In this document: positions 26,129-37,000 of the stretch, piece by piece
Layout: each line of letters opens with the position of its first letter
Position numbering within the stretch: position 1 is the stretch's first letter
Source of the DNA: Phycisphaerales bacterium
GTDB lineage: Bacteria; Planctomycetota; Phycisphaerae; Phycisphaerales; UBA1924
Direction of reading: 5' to 3'
Length of the DNA stretch: 64,000 nt
NCBI GenBank assembly: GCA_023382935.1
Contig: JAHDXL010000007.1
Location: 1 to 64,000 of the forward strand
The notes under the pieces: generated by a model
The model's database searches: none
Told to the model about the DNA's origin: nothing
The model's input: only the letters and a program-made list of their open reading frames with translations
Translations under genes and position numbers: made by a program

Positions 26129-28177
26129 ATGCAAGGCACGCGCCCGTGTGCCGCCCGCGCTCTGTCGCGGGTGGTCGTCAACATCCTGATCCTCGCCGTT
26201 GTCGCACTGCTGGTCGTTCCGGGCTGCAACTCCAACAAGCGCCCGCCACGCGCGCAGCAGGTGCGCCCGGCCATCGTCCGCGACGTGCCGACGCCCCTCC
26301 GCGGCACCATCAGCGCTGTCTGCCGGTTCGAAGGGGCCAAGCCTGTGCTGGTCTCAGGCATCGGGTTCGTCGTCGGGCTCAACGGCACCGGCGGGCTCCC
26401 CCTCCCGGCCGACATCGCTGCCACCATGGAGCGCCAGATGCGCCTCAATGGCATCGGGCCCTCCAACGACCTGCCCGGCACGCCCTTCGAGGGCATGACC
26501 GCCGCCCAACTGCTGCGCGATCCCAATACCGCCGTCGTTGTGGTGCAGGGAGCCGTTCCTCCGGGTTCCCCCGAAGGCAGCACGTTGGATGTCTACGTCC
26601 GCGCCCTCAACGCCACCAGCCTCGAGGGAGGCTCGCTGTGGACCACTGAACTGCGCCTCGGGCTGCCCAGCCAGTTCGGCGCCGTGCAGGCCCGCGTCAT
26701 CGGCCAGGCCAAGGGTCCCATCTTCATCAATCCCTTTGCCGAGCCCGGTGCCGAGGCCGACGGCGTCACCCGCACCGCCGGACGCATCCTCGACGGCGGA
26801 ACCGTCACACTGACCACCCAACTCCTTCTGGCGCTGGATAACCCGTCGCACTCCATGGCCCGCGCCGTCACCGAAGCGATTAACAATCGCTTTCCCCGCG
26901 GGCGCAGCGATGACGGGCCTATCGCCTCCGGACGCGATTCCGAGTTCATCAAACTCCGCATTCCCTACGCTTACCGCGATCGTCAGGGCGAGTTCATCGA
27001 GCTGGTCCGCTACACCGCCGTCGATCAGAGTTATCCCGAAGCCAACGCCAAGCGCTTCGCCGACGCATTGCTTGTCGATGCTTCGCTGAGCGACGAACTG
27101 AGTTGGGCTCTCCAGGCCGTTGGCCCCCAGGCCAAGCCTTTCCTCCGCAACCTCTACGGGCTGGCCGACATGATGCCGCGGCTGGCCGCCCTTCGCGCCG
27201 GCGCCGGCCTGAACGACCCGCGCGTCGTCCCCTATCTGGTTGATCTGGCCAGCACGGGCCCGTCGCGCTATCGAACCGCCGCCATTGCCCTGATGGCCAA
27301 GGTTGACGGCGGCCCGGAGATCGAGAACACGCTTCAGAAACTCCTGGCTTCGGAAGAACTGCCGGTCCGCATCGCCGCCTACGAGGCCCTGGCCAGCCGC
27401 GCCGAGGCCGCGCAACTCCGCCGACTCGTCCTCTCCGAGCGTGCGGAAAAGAACCCCGTGTCGCGGCGCCCCTACGACGTCCTCCAGGCCATTTCTCGCA
27501 GTTATCTGCCCGAGAACACCATCCAGGGCGTCAGCCGCGAACTGGTTGAGGGCAAGTTCTTCCTCGACCGAGTGCCCGTCGGACAGCCGCTGATCTACAT
27601 CACTCAGCAGCGCGTGCCCCGCATCGTCCTCTTCGGCGAGCAACTCAGCCTTGACAAGCCGCTCCTCTCGACCATGTGGTCGGACCGGCTCATGTTCGTC
27701 TGCAACTCGCCCGAAGACCCCACCCGCATTTACTACCGTACCCTCCCGCAGATGCGTTCGGGCGAACCGGTTGATGGCACCGGGCGGACCATCCTCCAGG
27801 AGGTTCAGGGCGATCTGCCGGCCATCATCAAGTTCCTCGCCCACACCCCCACCCCCGAACGCCCCCATCCGGGGTTGTCCTTCAGTTATTCCGAGGTGGT
27901 GGGGGCCCTTTACGGGCTGTACAAGGACCGCGCCATGAGTGCCGCCTTTTCCACTGAGCGCGATCGCCTCTTGGCCGACATCGTCAGTCTGCTCTCCCAG
28001 CAGGAGATCGAGGTTCGACCCGAGCGCATCGGGCAGGAGACGCAACTGGTGGTCTTTGACGACCCGCGCAATCTCCCCGCCGAACGCAGCGAACTCCGCG
28101 ACGACGCCAACGGCATCCTCGTTCCCCTCCGCCCGGTGGTGGCCGAGCAGCCCGGTTCACCCGCCAGCGGCGGGTAA
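26129..28177 (+). CDS. lipoprotein with FlgI-like domain plus helical repeats
   Basis: The GGAG at 26119-26122 favours ATG 26129 (682 residues) over ATG 26123 or 26096. A long hydrophobic signal ends VVPGC (lipid anchor). Residues about 45-280 follow the P-ring protein FlgI: 'VLVSGIGFVVGLNGTGGLPL', 'NTAVVVVQGAVPPGSPEGST' then L-D-V-Y-V, 'LRLGLPSQFG' and 'IFINPFAEPG' and 'SHSMARAVTEAINNRF'. The second half is predicted helical, with HEAT-like pieces ('RYRTAAIALMAKVDGG', 'LPVRIAAYEALASRAEAAQL'), followed by a beta-rich end. No other flagellar gene is in the window. FlgI itself is 350-370 residues and not a lipoprotein, so this is a planctomycete FlgI-domain relative of unknown role. Confidence 0.65.
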   Translation: MQGTRPCAARALSRVVVNILILAVVALLVVPGCNSNKRPPRAQQVRPAIVRDVPTPLRGTISAVCRFEGAKPVLVSGIGFVVGLNGTGGLPLPADIAATMERQMRLNGIGPSNDLPGTPFEGMTAAQLLRDPNTAVVVVQGAVPPGSPEGSTLDVYVRALNATSLEGGSLWTTELRLGLPSQFGAVQARVIGQAKGPIFINPFAEPGAEADGVTRTAGRILDGGTVTLTTQLLLALDNPSHSMARAVTEAINNRFPRGRSDDGPIASGRDSEFIKLRIPYAYRDRQGEFIELVRYTAVDQSYPEANAKRFADALLVDASLSDELSWALQAVGPQAKPFLRNLYGLADMMPRLAALRAGAGLNDPRVVPYLVDLASTGPSRYRTAAIALMAKVDGGPEIENTLQKLLASEELPVRIAAYEALASRAEAAQLRRLVLSERAEKNPVSRRPYDVLQAISRSYLPENTIQGVSRELVEGKFFLDRVPVGQPLIYITQQRVPRIVLFGEQLSLDKPLLSTMWSDRLMFVCNSPEDPTRIYYRTLPQMRSGEPVDGTGRTILQEVQGDLPAIIKFLAHTPTPERPHPGLSFSYSEVVGALYGLYKDRAMSAAFSTERDRLLADIVSLLSQQEIEVRPERIGQETQLVVFDDPRNLPAERSELRDDANGILVPLRPVVAEQPGSPASGG

Positions 28178-28263
28178 CGTGTGCGGACAGGCCGACCATT
28201 CGCTATGATGCCCGCTGTCGGCAGCCATGAAGGCTGCTCGCCCGCGTGCGGCGAGAGGTGAGC

Positions 28264-31200
28264 ATGGACCGCGATACGACCGAGACGCCGCTGGTGGTCA
28301 CAGTGCCTTCCCATCCCGATGTTTCGACGGTCGGCCTGCGCCTGACGCGGCTGGTGCTGGTTGGTTTCAAGTCCTTCGCCGACCGCACCGAGTTCACGTT
28401 TGAAGACCCCATCACCGGCGTGGTCGGGCCCAACGGATGTGGGAAGAGCAACCTGGTCGATGCGGTCAAGTGGGTGCTCGGCGAACGCTCGAGCAAGAAC
28501 CTGCGCGGCAAGGAGATGATCGACGTCATCTTCGCCGGCTCGGCCGGACGCAAACCCAGCGGCATGGCGTCGGTCACGCTGACCTTTGAGAACCCGCGAC
28601 AGGCGCCCGCCGCCGCCGGAGTTCCAGCAGCGACGGCTTCTGCACTGGACGGGAGCGTGCGCGAGGCAGAGGGGGCGGCTTCCGGCCGCCTGTCGCCGGA
28701 ACCCGGTTCTGACAACGCAGCGGTGCCCGGGCTGGAACTGCAGCCCGACGAAGTATCGGGCGACGCGCTGGGTGACGAGCGCCCCGAGCACGACATCCAT
28801 GTGTCAGACGAGGGCGCCGAGATCGCCGCCGAGGAAGGCGCCAGCGAGGCCAGCGCCATCATCACCGAGCGACGACGCATTGGTCGTCCGCTTCCTATCG
28901 ACGCCGACGAGGTCGAGGTCGAGCGTCGGCTGTATCGTGACGGCAGGAGCCAGTACCTGATCAACGGCAGACTGGCCCGGCTGCGCGACATCCGTGACCT
29001 GTTCCTCGACACCGGCGTGGGCGCCGACGCGTACTCGATCATCGAACAGGGCAAGGTCGACGCCATGCTGCTGGCCAGTCCGAGCGAGCGACGGACGATC
29101 TTTGAAGAGGCGGCCGGCATCGCCAAGTACAAGCAGCGCCGAATCGAGGCGCAGCGCAAGCTTGAGCGCACCGAGGCCAATCTTGTCCGCACACGCGAGC
29201 AACTGGATTCCACCGAGCGGCGCCTGCGTTTCGTGCGCGGGCAGGCCGCCAAGGCACGCCGCTTCAAGGAACTTGACGCCGAGCATCGCGCGCTGCGCAT
29301 GCTGCTGGCCTTCGATCAGTACGATTCGATTCGGCGCGACCTGCACGAAGTTGAGTCGAGCATTGACCAGACCGAGTCGGCCCGCCACGAGGCGGCCGCG
29401 GCGCTCGAGCAGATCGAATCCGCCAAGCAGCACGCCGAACTGGACCGGCACGACCTGCTGCAGAAGCAGCGGCGCGCGGAGGATGAACTGCGCGCCGCCG
29501 AGCACGAGCGAGCCTCGGCCGAGCAGCGCGGTTCGATGGCTTCCCGTTCGGTTGAAGAAGCCATCCGCCAACTCGAATTAGAGCGACACCGCCTAGACGA
29601 GACGGCCGCGCAGATGAATGCGCTCGAATCGGCTCTGGAGCGTCGGCGCGAGGAGATCGGCGCGCTGGGTGAATCACTCTTCGAGTCTGAGCAGCGGCTG
29701 GATGTGGAAACTCGACGGCGTGCCGAGGCTTCCAGTGCCCTGGTCGAGCATCGCAACGAACTGGCCGAGCAGCGCAGCGTGCAGGCCGAGATGGAGCACA
29801 ACCTCGCGTCTGTGCGCGGGTCGATCCACGCGGACGACCACAAGATCCAGTCTCTCGGCGAGCAGAAGGTGGCGCTGGAGAAGCGCCGCGCCGCCCGCGC
29901 CGCCGAACGCGAGAGCATCGAGTCGCAACTGGGCGACGGGGCGGCCCGTCTGGGCGCCATCGAGTCGCGCATCGCCACCCTCGAAGGCCGCCTTTCCCAA
30001 CTGCGCGCGCGGGCCGCCGCGTTGAGCGAAGACCGACGGGCCCGAAGCAAGCGCGTCGCGGACCTCGATCAGTCGGTGGTGCGGCTGGATTCCCGCCGCG
30101 CCACGCTTGAAGAAATGGCCCGTTCGCGCGTCGGGCTGGCCGAGGCCGTGAAGGCAGTCTTCGATCGCCGGCAATCCGGGCAGGGTTTCGGGGCTGCCAT
30201 CGCGCCACTGGCCGAACTGATCGAAACCGACGGCCAGCATGCGTTGCAGGTCGAACTAGCGCTGGGCCCGCTGCTGCAGGCCGTGCTGGTGCCCGACGTG
30301 GCTTCGACGCCCTCGCAGGAAGAATGCGAGCAGTTACCGGGGCGTGTGACGTTCCTGCCGCTTCAGCCTCTGGAGATCGAGCCAGAAGCCGAGCGCCGCA
30401 TGGGCGACCTGCTGCTGATGGCGGGCTCGCGCCTGGTTGCACTTCGCCCGCTGGTGCGCGTACGCGAGGGTGCGCCTCACCTCGAACTCGTGTCCGCCCT
30501 GCTCGATCGACTTGTGGGGCGCACGATGCTCGTGGATTCGGTGGACGCGGCCCTGTTGTTGGCAGCCGGACCACTGCCCGCACACCGCTTCGTTACCGCC
30601 GACGGGGCGCTGGTGGAAAGTGATGGGCGAGTGACGGCTGGCCCGCCGGATGCCGTTGATGAAGGCATGGGCCTTCTGCAGCGTCACAGCGAACTGTCGG
30701 CGCTGGTGGCCGAACTGGCCGACCTTCGCGAACGGCTGGCAGTCGAGCGCCGCGGGCTCTCGTCGGTGGACACGGAAGTGGCGCAACTCGAGTCGGAGCG
30801 TTCATCGCTGGAAAGCGAACTGGCCGAGGCACGCCGCCGCCTGGTTGCCGAGCAGACGCTGTCTGATCGACTGACGGCCGACCTAGGGCGTTGCGAGCGG
30901 GAACTCACGGCGCTCGAAGCGGAGATGGGGCAGTTTGCGGCGCGGATCGACGCCGCCGAGCACAACCGCGCCGCTCTGCGCGAGCGGGCCGCCAGGCTCG
31001 AGCGATTGCTGGCCGAGCATTCTGAGCGTGTGGCCCACCTGGAGTCGGCGCTGGAGGCGCTCGATCTCACGCTGCACGAGGCCAGCGAGCGCATGAGCGC
31101 CGCCCGGGTGGAAGTGGGGCGGCTGGGCGAACAGTTGGCTTCGGCCCGCCGCGAAGTGAGCCGGCTGGAGGCCGAGTCGGACGCGCTGGAGCGCCGGCGC

Positions 31201-32439
31201 GACGAGGTCGAGCGTCATCTCGAACAGGCCACCCAGCGTGCCGAGCACTACCGCTTCGTGATTGAAGAGGCCGGTGTGCAGGCTCGCGCCTCGGCCGAGG
31301 CCGCCGCGCAGGCTCGGGCGGCCCTGGGTTTGCTGAATCGGCGCGCGGAGGAGGCGACGCTGCGCGTCGGTGCGCTGTCGCGTGATCTGGCCGAAGGGCG
31401 CCGCGTCGCCTCGATCGCCGACGCGGCCTGGCATGAGCAGGACGCGTGCCGTCGCGAACTCCAGGTCCGCCGCGAAACGCTCGAAGAGCGCACGCGCGAG
31501 GAACTGGGCCTCGATCTGGACGGCGAGTATGAAGACTACCGAGCCCTGATGGCCGAGCCCGACCTGGACGCCTTCGACACGCGCGAAGGCGCGGCCCGCG
31601 CCAACGTGCTGCGCGACGAGATCAAGCGACTGGGCAACGTCAATCTCGACGCGATCGAGGAAGAAGCCCAACTTGAGCAGAAGAACGAGGAACTCGTTGC
31701 GCAGGTTGCCGACATCGACGAGGCCCGCATTCGCCTGGCCACGCTTATCGAGCGCCTCAACATCGCCAGCCGCGAGCAGTTCGCCGAGGTCTTCGACCGG
31801 ATTCGCGAAAACTTCGGCGGGCGCGACGGCATGTTCCGGCGCCTCTTCGGCGGCGGACGCGCCGAAGTCCGCCTCATGGGTCTTACTAGGGAAATCGACG
31901 GTCAGAGGGTCCAGACCGACGAAATCGACCTGCTTGAAAGCGGCATCGAGGTTGTCGCCAAGCCTCCGGGCAAGGAGCCGCGGTCGATCAGCCAACTCTC
32001 CGGTGGAGAAAGGACGCTCACCGCGGTCGCGCTGCTCATGTCCATCTTCCGCAGCAAGCCCAGTTGCTTCTGTATTCTCGACGAAGTTGACGCCGCGCTC
32101 GACGAGGCCAACGTCGGGCGCTTCTGCGCGACCGTTCGCGAATTCACCGACATGAGCCGCTTCATCGTCATCACACACAACAAGCGCACCATGCAGATGG
32201 CCGACCACCTCTACGGCGTGACGCAGCAGGAGCGCGGCGTCTCCAAGCGCGTGTCTGTCCGCTTCGACCAGGTGGAAGACGACGGGCGCATCGCCGCGAC
32301 GAACGAAGAAGTACCGCCTGCCGTTTCCGCCGCGGCGGTGCCAGCGGCAACATCGAGCAATCGGCCGAGTTCTCATCTGCGCAGGGCTCTGGCCGAGATG
32401 CGAGAGGCGCCGGTCGATGCAACTCCGTCCGGCAACTGA
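28264..32439 (+). CDS. smc: chromosome segregation/condensin SMC protein with a large insertion
   Basis: Structural maintenance of chromosomes ATPase of bacterial condensin. ATG 28264 follows GAGAGG (1391 residues; about 1180 is usual). Walker A GPNGCGKS is at 55-62 after GFKSFADRTEF. The segment YLINGRLARLRDIRDLFLDT and the VGADAYSIIEQGKVD loop are normal, but between 'SVTLTFENPRQ' and 'RRIGRPLPIDADEVEVERR' about 95 acidic, Ala/Gly/Ser/Pro-rich residues (roughly 114-208) are inserted. Two long coiled coils flank the hinge (about 620-800). The C-terminal head carries the signature LSGGE at 1245 and Walker B 'CILDEVDAALDEAN' at about 1272. A short Ala/Pro/Ser tail of low complexity ends the protein. 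It is 86 bases from the FlgI-like gene; no ScpA/ScpB gene is visible here. Confidence 0.95.
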   Translation: MDRDTTETPLVVTVPSHPDVSTVGLRLTRLVLVGFKSFADRTEFTFEDPITGVVGPNGCGKSNLVDAVKWVLGERSSKNLRGKEMIDVIFAGSAGRKPSGMASVTLTFENPRQAPAAAGVPAATASALDGSVREAEGAASGRLSPEPGSDNAAVPGLELQPDEVSGDALGDERPEHDIHVSDEGAEIAAEEGASEASAIITERRRIGRPLPIDADEVEVERRLYRDGRSQYLINGRLARLRDIRDLFLDTGVGADAYSIIEQGKVDAMLLASPSERRTIFEEAAGIAKYKQRRIEAQRKLERTEANLVRTREQLDSTERRLRFVRGQAAKARRFKELDAEHRALRMLLAFDQYDSIRRDLHEVESSIDQTESARHEAAAALEQIESAKQHAELDRHDLLQKQRRAEDELRAAEHERASAEQRGSMASRSVEEAIRQLELERHRLDETAAQMNALESALERRREEIGALGESLFESEQRLDVETRRRAEASSALVEHRNELAEQRSVQAEMEHNLASVRGSIHADDHKIQSLGEQKVALEKRRAARAAERESIESQLGDGAARLGAIESRIATLEGRLSQLRARAAALSEDRRARSKRVADLDQSVVRLDSRRATLEEMARSRVGLAEAVKAVFDRRQSGQGFGAAIAPLAELIETDGQHALQVELALGPLLQAVLVPDVASTPSQEECEQLPGRVTFLPLQPLEIEPEAERRMGDLLLMAGSRLVALRPLVRVREGAPHLELVSALLDRLVGRTMLVDSVDAALLLAAGPLPAHRFVTADGALVESDGRVTAGPPDAVDEGMGLLQRHSELSALVAELADLRERLAVERRGLSSVDTEVAQLESERSSLESELAEARRRLVAEQTLSDRLTADLGRCERELTALEAEMGQFAARIDAAEHNRAALRERAARLERLLAEHSERVAHLESALEALDLTLHEASERMSAARVEVGRLGEQLASARREVSRLEAESDALERRRDEVERHLEQATQRAEHYRFVIEEAGVQARASAEAAAQARAALGLLNRRAEEATLRVGALSRDLAEGRRVASIADAAWHEQDACRRELQVRRETLEERTREELGLDLDGEYEDYRALMAEPDLDAFDTREGAARANVLRDEIKRLGNVNLDAIEEEAQLEQKNEELVAQVADIDEARIRLATLIERLNIASREQFAEVFDRIRENFGGRDGMFRRLFGGGRAEVRLMGLTREIDGQRVQTDEIDLLESGIEVVAKPPGKEPRSISQLSGGERTLTAVALLMSIFRSKPSCFCILDEVDAALDEANVGRFCATVREFTDMSRFIVITHNKRTMQMADHLYGVTQQERGVSKRVSVRFDQVEDDGRIAATNEEVPPAVSAAAVPAATSSNRPSSHLRRALAEMREAPVDATPSGN

Positions 32440-32448
32440 ACGCGCCCG

Positions 32449-33933
32449 TCACAAGATCAGCGGCCGCAGCACCTGGCCCGAAACGTCGGTCAGGCGGAAG
32501 CGGCGGCCCTGGAACTTGTAGGTCAGTCGCTCGTGGTCGATGCCCAGCAGGTGCAGCATCGTCGCGTGCAGATCGTGCACGCTCACCGGGTTCTCGAGGA
32601 TGTTGTACCCGAAATCATCGGTGAGTCCCCACGTCACACCGGGCTTGACGCCTCCACCGGCCATCCACACGGTGAAGGCCTTAGGGTGGTGGTCGCGCCC
32701 GTAGTTGTCCTTGCTCAGCGGGCCCTGGCAATACACGGTCCGCCCGAACTCGCCCGCCCACACGATCAGCGTTTCATCGAGCAGGCCGCGTCGGCGCAGA
32801 TCCTTGATCAGCGCCGCCTGGGGCTGGTCGGTCAGTTTGCACTGCTCGCGGATCTCCACCGGCAGGTTTCCGTGCGCGTCCCAGCCGCGCTGATACAACT
32901 GGATGAACCGAACCCCGCGCTCGGCCATGCGCCGCGCCAGCAGGCAGTTGGCCGCAAACGTCCCCGGAGTCCGCGAGTTCGGTCCGTAGAGATCAAACAC
33001 TTCGTCCGGCTCGTCCGAAAGGTCGGTCAGGTCGGGCACCGACATCTGCATGCGGTAGGCCATCTCGTACTGCGACACGCGGGTGAGAATCTCCGGATCG
33101 GCACTGCGCTCAAACTCCTTCTGGTTCAGCGCCGCCACGGCGTCGAGCATGCGGCGGCGATCATCGCGCACCATCCCCTTCGGATTGTGCAGGAACAACA
33201 CGGGATCAGTCGCGGCCCGGAACTGCACCCCCTGGTGCTCGCTGGGCAGGAAGCCCGACCCCCACAGCCGGCTGAACAGCGCCTGGCTGTTGCCGAAGCC
33301 TTGGCTGATGAGCACCACAAACGTCGGCAGGCTGTCGTTTTCGCTGCCCAGTCCGTAACTGAGCCACGCGCCCATGCTGGGGCGGCCCGGCTGCTGGTGT
33401 CCCGTCTGGAAGAAGGTAATGCCGGGGTCGTGATTGATCGCGTCGGTGTGCATCGAGTAGATCACACACAGTTCCCTTGCCACCGTGGCCGTGTGCGGAA
33501 ACAACTCGCTCACCCACAACCCGTCCTGGTTGTTGGCATACTTCTGGAACTTGAAGATCGACGGCGCTACCGGCAGACGCGCCTGTCCGCTGGTCATGGT
33601 CGTAATGCGCTGCCCCATTCGAATGGAATCGGGCAGATCCTGGTCGAAGTACTCGGCCAGTCGCGGCTTGTAGTCGAACAGATCCAACTGCGACGGCGCG
33701 CCGTCCATGTGCAGGAAGATCACCCGCTTGGCCTTGGGCGCAAAGTGAGGAAGGCCCACAGCGCTCAGGCCGGTCGGAAATCCGCCTCCGCGCGGGTCGC
33801 CGACCCCGCCGGCCGCCAGCGCCGTTCGGGCCAGGAGCGAACTCAGCGCCGCTGCACCGATTCCGCGCGCCGCGCGACCGAAAAACTGCCGGCGTGTCAC
33901 GTTCAGCAGGTAATTCTCCACGGGGTCCATCAC
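32449..33933 (-). CDS. DUF1501 protein, Tat-exported, sulfatase-fold
   Basis: 494 residues from the double ATG at 33933. The N-terminus carries RRQFFGRAARGIGAAALSSL, a twin-arginine signal. The alkaline-phosphatase-like body has 'KAKRVIFLHMDGAPSQLDLF' and D-Y-K-P-x-L, 'AINHDPGITFFQTGHQQPGR' then P-S-M-G-A-W-L-S-Y-G-L-G, and 'LIVWAGEFGRTVYCQGPLSK' followed by D-N-Y-G-R-D-H-H-P, all DUF1501 hallmarks. In planctomycetes these proteins are nearly always encoded beside a DUF1549/DUF1553 cytochrome-c protein, as here. They are believed to help break down polysaccharides or sulfated glycans, but the reaction is not established. It is downstream of its partner in the same transcription unit (77 bases between them). 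Confidence 0.9.
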   Translation of the reverse strand: MMDPVENYLLNVTRRQFFGRAARGIGAAALSSLLARTALAAGGVGDPRGGGFPTGLSAVGLPHFAPKAKRVIFLHMDGAPSQLDLFDYKPRLAEYFDQDLPDSIRMGQRITTMTSGQARLPVAPSIFKFQKYANNQDGLWVSELFPHTATVARELCVIYSMHTDAINHDPGITFFQTGHQQPGRPSMGAWLSYGLGSENDSLPTFVVLISQGFGNSQALFSRLWGSGFLPSEHQGVQFRAATDPVLFLHNPKGMVRDDRRRMLDAVAALNQKEFERSADPEILTRVSQYEMAYRMQMSVPDLTDLSDEPDEVFDLYGPNSRTPGTFAANCLLARRMAERGVRFIQLYQRGWDAHGNLPVEIREQCKLTDQPQAALIKDLRRRGLLDETLIVWAGEFGRTVYCQGPLSKDNYGRDHHPKAFTVWMAGGGVKPGVTWGLTDDFGYNILENPVSVHDLHATMLHLLGIDHERLTYKFQGRRFRLTDVSGQVLRPLIL

Positions 33934-34010
33934 GTCACGTTCCTCGTTTCTCGCTTCAGGTCACAAGCCCGGCACACCCACTCTTCGCCGATCGTTCGGG
34001 CACCCGCCCG

Positions 34011-37000
34011 TCAATCCCGCGTCATCGTCTGGTCGAGGTTGAGCACGATGTTTGCCACGATGGTCGCCGCCGCGTGCTCTTCCATGTCGATCGTCTCGCT
34101 GCGCGGCGCCTCGCCATATGACAGCAGCGCGGCCGCATCCTCCGGCCGCTGGCGGTACTGCCGCAGCGCCATGCGGTAACTGGCCTCCAGCACCCGCACC
34201 TGGCTCTCGTCGGGCCTGCGCCCGGTCGCAAGACGGAACATCCGTTCCATTCTCGCTCGCAGCGCGCCCTCTCCCTGCCCGGGAAACTCCTCAAAAACCC
34301 GCTGCGCCAAGGCCCGCGCCATCTCCAGGAACGCTTCGTCGTTCATCAGCGTCAGCGCCTGCAGTGGCGTGTTCGTCAGCCCGCGCCGCGCCACGCAGAA
34401 CTCGCGTTCGGGCGCGTCAAACGTGGCCATCTGCGGCGGGGGCGCCGACCGCTTCCAGAACGAGTACATCCCACGCCGGTACAACACTTCCCCCGTGTCG
34501 CGCTTGAAGAACCGAGTGTTCGACGCTGGCATCGCCCGCTCTTCCCAAAGCCCGGCCGGCTGATACAGCCGCACGCTCGGACCGCCGATCACATCGTTGA
34601 GCAGGCCCGAGGCCGACAGCGCGTTGTCGCGCACAAACTCGGCCGGCAGGCGGTAGCGCGGCGCTCGCGCCAGCAGTCGATTCTCAGGATCGATTTCCGC
34701 CACATCCTCGCGCCAGCGCGAACTCTGTCGATAGGTCGCGCTGGTCACGATCTGCCGCACCATGCGCTTCACGTCCCACCCGCTCTGACGGAAGTCCACC
34801 GCCAGCCAGTCGAGCAACTCCGGATGGCTCGGCCACTCGCCCTGCGAGCCGAAGTCGCCCGCGGTCTTTACGATGCCGATGCCGAAGATCATCTGCCAGA
34901 ACCGGTTGACCGCGACCCGCGCCGTCAGCGGGTTCTCCTCCGATGTCAACCACATGCCCAATCCCAGCCGGTTCCGCGGCGCTTCGCTCGGCCAGGCGCC
35001 CAGCAGCGCCGGTGTCTGGCGGCTCACCGGCTTCTGCTTGTCCGGATGGTCATACAGCCCGCGTGACAGCACCCATGTCGGCGTCACCTCGCCCTTCTCC
35101 TCCATCACCATCACGTTCGGCACACTCGCCATTGCCCTATCCAGATCGGCCTCGGCTGCAGCCAACTCCTCGCGCATGTGGCGATACTCAGGGCTGATCC
35201 GTTCGCGATAACCCTGCCGTAGCGCTGTCTCGTGCGCCTCCAAACGGTGCGACGGCTCCATCAACGCAATCGGCGCCACCGCCAGCGGTATCTCGTCGGC
35301 CCTTCGCGCATAGAACCCGCCCGGTCCACCTTCATTCACCACCTTGGCCACGATCACGCTCTCGCCGGGCGGCAGATCGAATTTTACCCGCTCCTGGTCG
35401 GGCGCCACGCCGCGCCGCGCGTTGTTGCTCAGCACTTCGATGCCGTTGACGAACACCCTGATCGCGTCGTCCGAACCGAGAGAGAGTTCGATCGACCGCG
35501 ATTCCGGGCTGAACACCGACCGCGCGTAATACACCGCCGCATTCGTCGCGCCAAACAGGTGCGTCCCGCCCTCGACCAACTCCGGACGGTGCGACCACCC
35601 GATCGACCCCTCGCCGAACCGTTGTTCGAGACGCAACGGCCCGATAGACTCGGGCCCGTACGCGGTGGCAAACGCGGTCGCGGCGCTCTCCGCCCTGAAG
35701 TCACCCGCGCTGAACCATGCTCCCTGTGCCACCGGCAGCACGGCACGCAACTGCTCGCCGTGCCCCGCGCTGAGGCGCACGCGGCCAAACGTGTGCTGCG
35801 CGTATACCGACTCATACAACAGCGTCACGCGCAGTTCCGTTCCGCCCTCGAAGCCGAACTCCTCGTCGGCCAGAAACATCGCCACCCGAGGCCCCGGCAC
35901 GTTGTGCCCGTCCACCGCCCAGCCGAGCGCTTCGCCCGGGCGCAACACGTTCATCACGTCGAAGTCGCCGTTTTGCTGCTCCAGGTCGGCCCACGCATAA
36001 CTCAGCGTCACCGCTTTCCGCCGCGTCGGATCGGCCATGGACACCGCCTCGACCTCGATGCCGCTGAGTACCGCGTTGCCGTTCGGCGCACGCCCGAGTC
36101 GCCCCTCGTACATGCTGGCATCGGGCAGTGCCTCCAGTGCGATGATGTTCAGCCGATCGCTCGCGGCCCGCAGTACGATGGTGTGCCGGTCGCGATCCGG
36201 GTTGGCCCCCCCGACCAGCACCGAGCCGTCGTCGAGTATCGTCATCACCGCTCCGCCGCTCGATGACGCCTCGACCACGCTCGTCGCCGCCCAAGTCATC
36301 GCGTGCCCGGACCGCAGTTCCTCTTCCCAACGGCGCTGCGCTTTGTCCAGCCCCGCAATCGGTCCCTCCATGCGCTGCTTCGTTGCGTTCACCCGCTCCT
36401 CCAGCGCGACGATCTGTGCCTGCTGTTCGCGCGTCGGCGCCTTGATGAACGGCGGAAACGCCTTGTCACGGTCCCCCTGTGCTAGGTCGTACAGTCCGCG
36501 CTCGTTGATGTTGTTGAAGAACGAAAACAGACTGTAATAGTCCTTCTGCGTGAACGGGTCATACTTATGATCGTGGCACCGCACGCAGTTCATCGTGATC
36601 GCAAGAAAGGCCGTCGACATCGTCTCGACCCGGTCGGCCGCATACTCGACGCGGTATTCCTCGTCGATCACGCCGCCCTCGTCGGTCATCGGGTGGTTGC
36701 GGCAGAAGCCCGTGGCGATCCGCTGCTCCCGCGTCGCCTCCGGCAGCAGGTCGCCGCCGATCTGCTCGATGATGAAGCGGTCATACGGCATGTTGGCGTT
36801 GAACGCAGCGATCACCCAGTCGCGCCAGGGCCACTGTGACCGCTCGTTGTCGTGGTGATAGCCCATCGTGTCGGCGTAGCGTGCCACGTCCAGCCACGCC
36901 AACGCCATCCGCTCCCCGTAGTGCTCCGACGCGAGCAGGCGATCGACCACCCGCTCGTACGCATCCGGACGTTCATCCTGCACAAACGCATCGACCGCTT

